From Methanobacteriota archaeon (GTDB lineage: Archaea; Thermoplasmatota; Thermoplasmata; RBG-16-68-12): a stretch of DNA of 12,975 nt. The DNA lies in contig VBMR01000074.1 of the NCBI GenBank assembly GCA_005878325.1, positions 1 to 12,975 on the forward strand, read 5' to 3'. The translations under genes were made by a program, and so were the position numbers. Positions 6,573 through 12,975 of this stretch are shown piece by piece (the first letter of the stretch is position 1; the number at the start of each line of letters is the position of its first letter). Under the pieces are notes generated by a model. The model worked only from the letters and a program-made list of their open reading frames with translations, did no database searches and was not told where the DNA came from.

Positions 6573-7688
6573 TCAGCCCTTCGACAGGGTCGCCCACTTC
6601 GCGAGAGTCGCCTGCGGAGCCGCGCGCTCCTTCAGGTTCGACAGGCGCACGCCGATCAGCCGAACCTTGCGGCTCGGGACGAGGATTTCCTTGAGCATCA
6701 TCTGGCCCAGGATGAGGATGGGCTCCAGTTCCGTCGTGTGGATCTTCAGGCTCCGCGACCGGGTAAGGGTCTCGAAGTTCGAGAAGCGCGCCTTCAGACC
6801 GACCGTCCGATACGCGTACTTCTCCTCCGCCAGCTGGACGTGGAGCGATTTCGCGAGGGCCTCCAATTCCGGCCAGAGGTCCTCGTATCCCTCGAGATCG
6901 TGATCGAACGTCGTCTCCGTGCTGATCGATTCCGGGGGACCCATCGGCTCGACGACCGCGCCTTCGTCGCGGCCCATCGCCACGTCGTGCACGTACTCGC
7001 CGTAGGCCCCCAAGAGCTCCACGAGATCCTGCCGACCATAAGTCTGGACATCCCCGATCGTCTCGAGGCCGAGCTCCTTCAATCGGTCCGCGGTCTTCGG
7101 CCCCACGCCAGAGATCTTGCGGACGGAGATCGGCGCGAGGAACTCGACCACGTGCTCCGGCGTCACCACAGTCAGCCCGTCCGGCTTCTCGAAATCGGAC
7201 GCGATCTTGGCCGTGGCCTTCGTCGGCGCGATTCCGATCGAGCAGGTGAGGTGCTGCTGCGTCCGGAGAGCGGCCTTCACCTCCCGGGCGAGATCCTGGG
7301 CCCGGGCGAAGCTGCCGCCGCACCGCTCCGTGACGTCCAGGTAGCCTTCCTCGATCCCGGTCGGCTGGAGGTGGTCGGCGAAACCGCGGAGGACCTCCAT
7401 GATCTCGGAACTCACGCGGCCGTACAACTCGAAATGCGGGGGGACGAACAGGGCCTGCGGGCAGAGGCGAAGGGCTTGGACGCACGACATCGCGGATCGG
7501 ATTCCGTAGCGTCGGGCCTCGTAGCTCGCGGTCAGGACGACGCCACGAGGATGCTCCCGCGGGTCCGCTCCGACGACCACGGGCTTCCCGTCCAGGGAAG
7601 GATCCTCCCGGATTTCCACCGCGGCATAGAAGGCGTCCATGTCCACATGCATCAGGACGCGGGGACCGTCTCCGGGACTTGGGGCCAT
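6573..7688 (-). CDS. dinB: DNA polymerase IV (Y-family translesion polymerase)
   Basis: A 371-residue DinB/Dpo4-type polymerase that copies past DNA lesions. Visible elements: HVDMDAFYAAVE at 14-25 (metal ligand D16, steric gate Y21), SYEARRYGIRSAMSC at 55-69 for nucleotide binding, the second catalytic motif TGIEEGYLDVT at 110-120, SIGIAPTKATAKIASDFEKP in the thumb-proximal palm, and the helix-hairpin-helix ISGVGPKTADRL. A little-finger domain follows. The usual catalytic pair Asp-Glu (D105-E106 in Dpo4) reads Glu113-Glu114 here, a conservative but notable change. The C-terminal QATLAKWA is a loose PIP-box (sliding-clamp) match. The ATG at 7688 lies about 30 bp after a TATA box, so the longer open frame into nuoN is not used. 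The gene is single and ends stop-to-stop with the protease gene. Confidence 0.95.
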   Translation of the reverse strand: MAPSPGDGPRVLMHVDMDAFYAAVEIREDPSLDGKPVVVGADPREHPRGVVLTASYEARRYGIRSAMSCVQALRLCPQALFVPPHFELYGRVSSEIMEVLRGFADHLQPTGIEEGYLDVTERCGGSFARAQDLAREVKAALRTQQHLTCSIGIAPTKATAKIASDFEKPDGLTVVTPEHVVEFLAPISVRKISGVGPKTADRLKELGLETIGDVQTYGRQDLVELLGAYGEYVHDVAMGRDEGAVVEPMGPPESISTETTFDHDLEGYEDLWPELEALAKSLHVQLAEEKYAYRTVGLKARFSNFETLTRSRSLKIHTTELEPILILGQMMLKEILVPSRKVRLIGVRLSNLKERAAPQATLAKWATLSKG

Positions 7689-7715
7689 GCGCGTTCCCCA
7701 TGTCCGACCGGACGC

Positions 7716-7723
7716 ATAAAAGG
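7716..7723 (-). promoter_or_regulatory. TATA box of dinB
   Basis: CCTTTTAT on the minus strand, in the 64 bp between the nuoN stop and the dinB start. The centre is about 30 bp before the ATG, so the leader is only about 4 nt. It gives dinB its own promoter just after the nuo operon. Confidence 0.6.
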
Positions 7724-7752
7724 ATTCGCGGGCCCTCGACGAATCGGGTCGA

Positions 7753-9336
7753 TCAGAAGCCGAAGAAGCCCCGGGCGGCTTGCGTGAGGTAGTCCAGGAA
7801 GAACACCGCAATCACCGCGGTCAAGAGGACAATCGCGAGGGCGAGCCCGACGGCGACTTCGATGGTCCGCGGGACCGACACTTGGGCCGCTGTGGCCTCT
7901 GGCTCCAGCAAAAACATGTACCAAATCACGCGTGCGTAATAGTAGAGTGAAAGTGCACTGTTGATTACCCCGGAAACTGCGAGGGCGAGGTACCACTGAT
8001 TGAAGGGCATGGCGTACACGGCGCCTGAAAACAGGAGGAACTTCGAGAAGAACCCACCGAAGGGCGGGATTCCCGCAAGGCTCAGCAGGAAGAACATCAT
8101 CGAGAAGGCGAGGAAGGGCATCCGTTTGCTGAGCCCCTTGTACGCCTCAATATCGTCCGGAATTCCTTGCGATTCCGTCCCCGCGACGACAAGGAAAGCG
8201 CCCGCCTTCATCGCGGCATAGACGCCCACATGCAGCATCCCGCCCACGAGGCCATAGGCCGCGACCGTCAGGGCGGGGTCGGTCGGGCCGCTCGCCTGGA
8301 GCGCGAGGGCGCCCACGGGCAACGCGATCAGGATGTACCCGGCCTGGGCGATGCTCGAGTACGCGAGCATGCGCTTCACGGATCGTTGCGGGATCGCGAC
8401 GATGTTCCCGACCGTCTGGGTGGTGATGGCCAGGATCGCGATCACCACGACCCAGTCGACCTGGACGTTCAAGAGGCCGACCAGGAACACGCGGAAGAGG
8501 GCGACAATCCCGAGGTTCTTGGAAGCGGCGGTCAGGAGCACGCTGATGGTCGTCGGAGCGCCCTGGTACACGTCGGGGGCCCACATGTGGAAGGGGACGA
8601 CCGCGACCTTGAAGCCGAAGCCTGCGACGAGGAGGACCAGCGCGATGATCAGGGGCGGTTCCATGTTCGGATTCCCCGCGAGGGTGAGGCCCGGGGGCCC
8701 CCGCAGCCGGAGCAGATCCGTCGTGGGAATGTCGATCGACGTCGTGCCGGCGAGTCCGTAGATCAGCGAGATGCCGAACAGGATGACCCCGGAGCTGACT
8801 GCCCCGATGATGAAGAACTTCGCGGACGCCTCCGTCGCCTGCTTGTCCCGCTTCCGGTAGGCGACGAGCGCGAACGTGCTCAGGCTCGAGACCTCGAACG
8901 CGAGGAACAGGACGAACAGGTCCGTGGCCGCGGCGGTAAACATCATCCCCACGACCGCCAGGAGCATGAGCGCATAGTACTCGCCTTGGTGCGGCTCCTC
9001 CGGGCGGATGAAGCCGTGGGACGCGAGGACGACGAGGAGGGCGACAAACTCGAATACGACCTGGAAGAACAGGGCGAACCGGTCCACGTTCATCTTCAGC
9101 TCGACGGTGAAGTCCCCCTGGCCCGAGATCGGCGAAGGCCACAGGGAAAGTCGGAGGGCTTTCGTGACGCCGAGGCCCATCATGTCCAACGTGACAAAGG
9201 TCGCGAAGGTCGTCCCCGCGAGGGCGAGGAGCCAGAGCCGCTCCGGGCGGGTCCGCCAGGCGAAGCCGAGGACCGCGGAGGCGAGGGCCGTCGCGATGAG
9301 GATCGCCTCCGGTAGGAAGACGGTGTACTCCGCCAC
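7753..9336 (-). CDS. nuoN: NADH-quinone oxidoreductase (complex I) subunit N
   Basis: A 527-residue polytopic membrane protein with about 14 helices, the antiporter-like pump subunit nearest the quinone module. The conserved charged residues for proton transfer are all present: E148 in FLAFEVSSLSTFALVAY, K243 in GFKVAVVPFHMWAPDVYQGAP, K273 in AASKNLGIVALFR, and K432 in FGGFFSKFLLF. K432 (Lys rather than Glu) in the second half-channel and the MWAPDVY motif mark it as NuoN rather than NuoM. The GTG start follows the preceding nuoM stop with no gap and has GGAGG (9344-9348) inside the end of that gene, so translation is probably coupled. It is the last gene of the operon in this window; no T-rich terminator is evident before dinB. 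Confidence 0.95.
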   Translation of the reverse strand: MAEYTVFLPEAILIATALASAVLGFAWRTRPERLWLLALAGTTFATFVTLDMMGLGVTKALRLSLWPSPISGQGDFTVELKMNVDRFALFFQVVFEFVALLVVLASHGFIRPEEPHQGEYYALMLLAVVGMMFTAAATDLFVLFLAFEVSSLSTFALVAYRKRDKQATEASAKFFIIGAVSSGVILFGISLIYGLAGTTSIDIPTTDLLRLRGPPGLTLAGNPNMEPPLIIALVLLVAGFGFKVAVVPFHMWAPDVYQGAPTTISVLLTAASKNLGIVALFRVFLVGLLNVQVDWVVVIAILAITTQTVGNIVAIPQRSVKRMLAYSSIAQAGYILIALPVGALALQASGPTDPALTVAAYGLVGGMLHVGVYAAMKAGAFLVVAGTESQGIPDDIEAYKGLSKRMPFLAFSMMFFLLSLAGIPPFGGFFSKFLLFSGAVYAMPFNQWYLALAVSGVINSALSLYYYARVIWYMFLLEPEATAAQVSVPRTIEVAVGLALAIVLLTAVIAVFFLDYLTQAARGFFGF

Positions 9337-10866
9337 TCACAAACCTCCGAGGACCCCGTTCGACCAGGCCGACAGCATGTCCAACAGGATCACGGGGACG
9401 ATCCCGAAGAGGGCGAACAGCGCCACCAGGACTGCGAGAGGCAGGACCTCGAACCGTCCCAGGTCCGAAGCGGACTCCCATCGAGGATTCAGAGGTCCGA
9501 AGATCGAGCGCTGCATCGCCCAGATGTAGTATGCGGCCGTGAAGACGACGGTCAGGATGGGAATGAGGACCCAGAGGCCGAAGGCCGCGTAGACGCCGAG
9601 GAAGACGGAGAACTCCGCGACGAAGCCGACGAGGCCCGGAAGCCCGAGGGATGCCATGAAGGCGATCATCATGAAGGTCGCCATCTTCGGCACGCGACGC
9701 GCGATCCCGCCGAGCTCCGAGATGTTCCGCGTGCCGAGGCGATGGCCGAGCGACCCGGCGATCATGAAGAGGGCGGCCGCGACGAGGCCGTGGGCGAACA
9801 TCTGGAAAATCGCACCCGTCATGCCGAGGACCCCGCCGCGGCCCAGCTGCGTGTAGCCGTACACCCCGGCGGCGATGCCGAGGGTCACGAAGCCCATGTG
9901 GCTCACGCTCGAGAAGGCGACCATCCGCTTCAGGTCGTCTTGGGCGAGGCACACGATGGCGCCGTACAGAATCGAGATCACGCCGACCAAGGCGAGCAGC
10001 CAATACATGTCCGCCGCGGCGGCCGGGATCATCTGGACGTTGAATCGAATCAAGCCGTACCCGCCGAGCTTCAGCAGAATCCCCGCCAGGATCACGGATC
10101 CGCCGGTCGGCGCTTCCACGTGCGCGTCGGGGAGCCAGGTGTGCAGAGGCCAGGTCGGGAGCTTCGTCCCGAAGGCGATGAGCAGGCCGACGAACATCAG
10201 GTCGCCGACCACGCCGACCGGGACCGGGGTCGTCGCGATCAGCTGCGTCATGTCGAAGGTGTGCGGATTCGAATAGAAGTAGAGGGCGAACACGCTCAGG
10301 AGGAGCGGCACGGAGGCGAGGAACGTGTACAGGAAGAACTTGATCGCCGCGTACCGTTTCCGCGGCCCTCCCCACACCGCGATGAGGAAGTACATCGGGA
10401 CGAGGCCCACCTCCCAGAAGATCAGGAACTGGAACAGGTCGAGCGCGAGGAACACGCCGCTGACCGTGGTCTCCATCAGGAGGAACAGGGCGAAGAACTC
10501 GGGCACGCGGTGGTGCTCGTCCCAGGAGACGGAGAGGGCGAGGGGGGTCAGAAGCGCGTTCAGGAAGACCAGGACCACGGAAAGCTCGTCGACCGCGAGG
10601 AAGTAGTGGACGCCGAGCGTCGGCACCCAATCGTACCGCTCGGGGGCCCAATACACGCGCCCTCCGATCGGCGGCATCGAGGGCAACGTGATCCAATCGC
10701 TTCGTAGGAACCCGACCAGGAGTACCGTTGCGAGGCCCAGCACCAGGAGGGAGAATCCCAGTCCGACGATGCGAGCGGCCCGCGGCGAGCCCGTCGCGAC
10801 GGTGCAAACCGCCCCAATCGCCGGAAGGAAGACGATGAGCGTGAGGATCGGGAAGTCGACGAGCAT
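9337..10866 (-). CDS. nuoM: Complex I subunit M, second tandem copy
   Basis: A 509-residue antiporter-like membrane subunit of complex I. Key residues of a working pump are present: E152 in FWEVGLVPMYF, K235 in AFGTKLPTWPLHTWLPDAH, K266 in ILLKLGGYG, and E418 in VAEFSVFLG, the NuoM-type Glu on the distal helix. HTWLPDAHVEAPTGGS and CLAQDDLKRMVAFSSVSHMGF are typical NuoM signatures. It follows another nuoM after 1 nt. In the 35 residues around the central lysines, 29 are identical to that copy, while the N-terminal 90 residues and the tail differ strongly, so the duplication is old. The ATG start has GGAGG (10875-10879) 8 nt upstream. Both copies look functional. Which one takes the standard NuoM position cannot be told from sequence alone. 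Confidence 0.95.
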   Translation of the reverse strand: MLVDFPILTLIVFLPAIGAVCTVATGSPRAARIVGLGFSLLVLGLATVLLVGFLRSDWITLPSMPPIGGRVYWAPERYDWVPTLGVHYFLAVDELSVVLVFLNALLTPLALSVSWDEHHRVPEFFALFLLMETTVSGVFLALDLFQFLIFWEVGLVPMYFLIAVWGGPRKRYAAIKFFLYTFLASVPLLLSVFALYFYSNPHTFDMTQLIATTPVPVGVVGDLMFVGLLIAFGTKLPTWPLHTWLPDAHVEAPTGGSVILAGILLKLGGYGLIRFNVQMIPAAAADMYWLLALVGVISILYGAIVCLAQDDLKRMVAFSSVSHMGFVTLGIAAGVYGYTQLGRGGVLGMTGAIFQMFAHGLVAAALFMIAGSLGHRLGTRNISELGGIARRVPKMATFMMIAFMASLGLPGLVGFVAEFSVFLGVYAAFGLWVLIPILTVVFTAAYYIWAMQRSIFGPLNPRWESASDLGRFEVLPLAVLVALFALFGIVPVILLDMLSAWSNGVLGGL

Positions 10867-10867
10867 G

Positions 10868-12457
10868 TCAAGGACCTCCGAGCCATGGCAGTCCGGCGCT
10901 CGTGTACGCGTTGATCATCCCGAGGAAGGGCAGCGGGAAGAAGCCGACGAGGAACACGAGGGCGACGAGGACGCCGTAGGGCACACGCTCCCACAGCCGG
11001 AGATCGTGCGGATGGCCGAGTTTCTCCGGCGGATCCCCGAAGACGATCCGCTGCATCGTATACACGTAATACGCGGCCGTCACGACGATCGACAGGAGTG
11101 GGATCAAGATCAGCATCGGGTTCAGATTCTGGGATCCGTACGCTCCCACGAAGACCATGAACTCGGACCAGAACGAGTTGAATCCGGGCAAGCCCAGCGA
11201 GGCGAAGAACCCGATCATCAGGACGACGGAGAAGCGGGGCATCGCCCTCCCCAGGCCCTGCAGGTCGGGAATGTCCCGCGTCCCGGTAGCGTGCTTGACG
11301 GATCCCGCGAGCATGAACAGGATCGCGGTGATCAGGCCGTGGTTGAACAATTGGAAGATCCCCCCCTGGACGCCGATCACGGTGAGGCTCGAGGCGCCGA
11401 GCAGGACGAATCCCATGTGGCCCACGGAGCTGTAGGCGATCAGGCGCTTCAGGTCCACCTGGGCGAGGCAGACGAACGCGGTATAGACCATCGACGCCGC
11501 GCCGAGGATGGCGAGGGCCCACCACAGGTCCCTCGCGGCGCCCGGGAAGATGCCCAGGTTGATCCGAAAGATTCCGTAGCCGCCCATCTTCAGGAGGACC
11601 CCCGCCAGCATAACGGACCCGCCGGTCGGCGCCTCCACGTGCGCGTCAGGCAGCCAGGTGTGGAAGGGGAACGAGGGCAACTTCACCGCGAAGCCGAAGA
11701 GGAACGCGGCGAAGAGCGGGATCTGGGTCGCGAGCGCAAGGTAGCCGATGCTCACGCCGGTTGCGTGTCGGAGCGCGCCATGGAGGAATGCGGTCATGTC
11801 GAGGGTCGGCGAGTTCGTCCCGTACACGGCCTCGTTCACGCTCGCGCTGTTGAAATACAGGGCGAAGATGGAGAGGAACATGATCACGAAGCCGACGTGG
11901 GTGAAGATGATGAACTTGAACGCGGCGTAGCGCCGGTTCGCGCCGCCCCATATCCCAATTAGGAAGAACATCGGGAACAGGACGAGCTCCCAGAATACCG
12001 CGAAGATTAGCAGGTCCAAGGCGATGAAAACCCCGACGAGAGCCATCTCCAGGAACAGGAAGAGGCCGAAGAAGGCGCGCGGCCGTTGCTCCTCATCCCA
12101 GTGGAAGACGATCGCCAGGGTCGTCAACAAGGCCGTGAGCCAGATCAGGGGCACGCTCAGCCCGTCCACCCCGACGACGTAATTGAAGCCGAACCCGGTC
12201 CACCAGCCAACACGCTCCATGTAGTACAGGGGCACGAACGGTCCCGCGGTCGGGGGCGCCGTCGCGGTCGGGGTCCCCAGGGCGAATTCCCAGGCCGGGT
12301 TGATCATCGCGGCCAACAGGTCTGTCGCGAGGAGCAGCTCGAACCCGCTGAACGCGAGAGCGATGAGTTTCGCATATCGCTGTGTGGTGCCGAGGCCCCA
12401 GGTTACGAGCGCACCGATCAACGGGACGAGCCACAGGAGGGAGAGTATTCCGACCAC
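10868..12457 (-). CDS. nuoM: Complex I subunit M, first tandem copy
   Basis: A 529-residue polytopic membrane protein of the complex I pump arm. It carries E157 in FWELVLFPMFFLIGIWGG, K259 in FAVKLPSFPFHTWLPDAH, K290 in VLLKMGGYG and E432 in FWSEFMVFVG, so the set of proton-path residues is complete. CLAQVDLKRLIAYSSVGHMGF confirms the NuoM type. It differs from the second copy by a longer periplasmic-side loop after the first helices (about residues 52-92, Ala/Pro/Thr-rich GTPTATAPPTAG) and a hydrophobic C-terminus ending in LPWLGGP. It starts at a GTG 1 nt after the nuoL stop, with GGAGG (12466-12470) 8 nt upstream. It lies between nuoL and the second nuoM, which suggests a four-pump membrane arm. 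Confidence 0.95.
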   Translation of the reverse strand: MVGILSLLWLVPLIGALVTWGLGTTQRYAKLIALAFSGFELLLATDLLAAMINPAWEFALGTPTATAPPTAGPFVPLYYMERVGWWTGFGFNYVVGVDGLSVPLIWLTALLTTLAIVFHWDEEQRPRAFFGLFLFLEMALVGVFIALDLLIFAVFWELVLFPMFFLIGIWGGANRRYAAFKFIIFTHVGFVIMFLSIFALYFNSASVNEAVYGTNSPTLDMTAFLHGALRHATGVSIGYLALATQIPLFAAFLFGFAVKLPSFPFHTWLPDAHVEAPTGGSVMLAGVLLKMGGYGIFRINLGIFPGAARDLWWALAILGAASMVYTAFVCLAQVDLKRLIAYSSVGHMGFVLLGASSLTVIGVQGGIFQLFNHGLITAILFMLAGSVKHATGTRDIPDLQGLGRAMPRFSVVLMIGFFASLGLPGFNSFWSEFMVFVGAYGSQNLNPMLILIPLLSIVVTAAYYVYTMQRIVFGDPPEKLGHPHDLRLWERVPYGVLVALVFLVGFFPLPFLGMINAYTSAGLPWLGGP

Positions 12458-12458
12458 G

Positions 12459-12975
12459 TCACCGGCCTCCGAGGAATCGCTGCAGCTGGCTCAGGCCGAA
12501 CATGAGGAGGACCACGGCGACGATCCCCACCACGACGACCCAGGCGTAGTTCTGCACCTGGCCGGTCTGTCGCTGCCGCAGCCGCCAGCTCGTCCGGACC
12601 GTCTCGAGGCTCAACGCATTCACCGCGCCATCGATCACCCTCCGATCGAATGCGTCCGTCCCCGTCGCCACGTGCAGACTCCCGCGTCCGACCCCGTTCA
12701 CGATCCCATCAACGACTCGGCGGTCGAACCAGTCGAAGGCGCGGGCGGAGCCATACACGGCGACGCGTCCGAAGGCATCGTAGGCGTCGTCGATCCAGTA
12801 CCGCTTCTCGAGCATCCGGCGGACGAATCCGCTTCCTGGGAGGCGGGTAAATCGGTCCGCGGGGACCCGCTTCGTCTCATAGATGGCCCAGGCGAGTCCG
12901 ACTCCGAGGACCGCGACCCCTAGCGAGATGGCCTCGAGGAGGTACTCTGCCGCGGGTGCCCCTACGAGGGGCATC
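12459..12975 (-). CDS. nuoL: Complex I subunit L, C-terminal part only (5' end outside window)
   Basis: Only the last 171-172 residues lie in the window; the frame is open to the edge and the methionine at 12974 is internal. Numbering from that Met, a hydrophobic helix (about 14-32) is followed by about 110 mostly polar or amphipathic residues (33-143) and a final helix (144-164). This is the NuoL layout of TM15, long lateral helix and TM16. RYWIDDAYDAF (58-68) and QTGQVQNYA (136-144) are typical of NuoL C-termini. The lateral region contains a near-duplicate, FDRRVVDGIVN at 83-93 and FDRRVIDGAVN at 109-119, and looks about 25-30 residues longer than I recall for E. coli NuoL. The lateral helix lies along the other antiporter subunits. 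The stop is 1 nt before the first nuoM. Confidence 0.93.
   Translation of the reverse strand, partial: MPLVGAPAAEYLLEAISLGVAVLGVGLAWAIYETKRVPADRFTRLPGSGFVRRMLEKRYWIDDAYDAFGRVAVYGSARAFDWFDRRVVDGIVNGVGRGSLHVATGTDAFDRRVIDGAVNALSLETVRTSWRLRQRQTGQVQNYAWVVVVGIVAVVLLMFGLSQLQRFLGGR
12618..12728 (-). repeat. In-frame tandem duplication within the NuoL lateral-helix region
   Basis: Two copies of an 11-residue motif, FDRRV[V/I]DG[I/A]VN, identical at 9 of 11 positions and starting 26 residues apart. The copies lie at 12696-12728 and 12618-12650, inside nuoL. The intervening residues are not visibly repeated. It may be a partly diverged duplication that lengthened the helix. Confidence 0.6.

Noticed and set aside
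7689..7811. Longer N-terminus for DinB (frame open to 7811).
   Set aside because: It would overlap the nuoN 3' end and run over the TATA box at 7716-7723; the ATG at 7688 gives the usual DinB N-terminus.
9742..10707. Plus-strand open frame rich in Glu/Asp/Arg/His opposite nuoM; similar ones at 8167-9315 and 10688-11962.
   Set aside because: These highly charged frames are the expected antisense reading of hydrophobic membrane-protein genes, with no promoter or SD site and no recognisable domain.
8147..10807. Very long minus-strand open frame (886 codons) across nuoM and nuoN.
   Set aside because: The translation is Arg/Pro/Gly-rich low-complexity sequence in the wrong frame of two well-conserved membrane proteins.

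Overview
The window looks like chromosomal DNA from a GC-rich archaeon, most likely a Thermoplasmatota lineage. This is an inference from four signs: TTTTAT-type TATA boxes that sit about 26-30 bp before several start codons (leaderless or nearly leaderless transcripts), strong GGAGG/GGTGA Shine-Dalgarno sites at genes inside transcription units, a membrane-anchored DUF835 protein, and an archaeal-style Mrp ATPase and thioredoxin. Coding density is very high. No gap exceeds 160 bp, and I see no tRNA, rRNA, CRISPR array or mobile element.

Left part (1-5263). A 5'-truncated membrane DUF835 protein and a thioredoxin lie on the plus strand and converge on an Mrp/NBP35-type iron-sulfur carrier ATPase on the minus strand. 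Next comes an unassigned HEFGH zinc metallopeptidase (minus), divergent from a short malic enzyme (plus). Their shared ~110 bp promoter region holds two opposed TATA-like boxes flanking an inverted repeat, a possible operator. The malic enzyme converges on a DUF4184-type membrane protein (minus).

Middle part (5264-7752). A two-gene plus-strand unit encodes a ~70-residue 'GVGIG' protein and a cytoplasmic chymotrypsin-fold serine protease whose N-terminal domain resembles that small protein. The protease gene ends stop-to-stop with a minus-strand dinB (Y-family DNA polymerase IV), which carries an unusual Asp-to-Glu change in its catalytic motif.

Right part (7753-12975). This is the 3' end of a minus-strand nuo operon encoding the proton-pumping arm of a respiratory complex I, in the order nuoL (3' end only), nuoM, nuoM, nuoN. 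The genes are separated by 0 or 1 nt and each has its own GGAGG site.

The most interesting feature is this pump arm. It encodes four antiporter-like subunits rather than three, because nuoM is duplicated in tandem. The NuoL C-terminal region that should form the long lateral helix contains a 26-residue-period duplication (FDRRV[V/I]DG[I/A]VN twice) and appears about 25-30 residues longer than in ordinary NuoL. A longer clamp helix is what a membrane arm with one extra pump subunit would need, so this is a candidate archaeal '2M' complex I with raised proton-pumping capacity. Malic enzyme (a source of reducing power), the Fe-S carrier and thioredoxin fit a respiring cell but show no direct link to the operon.
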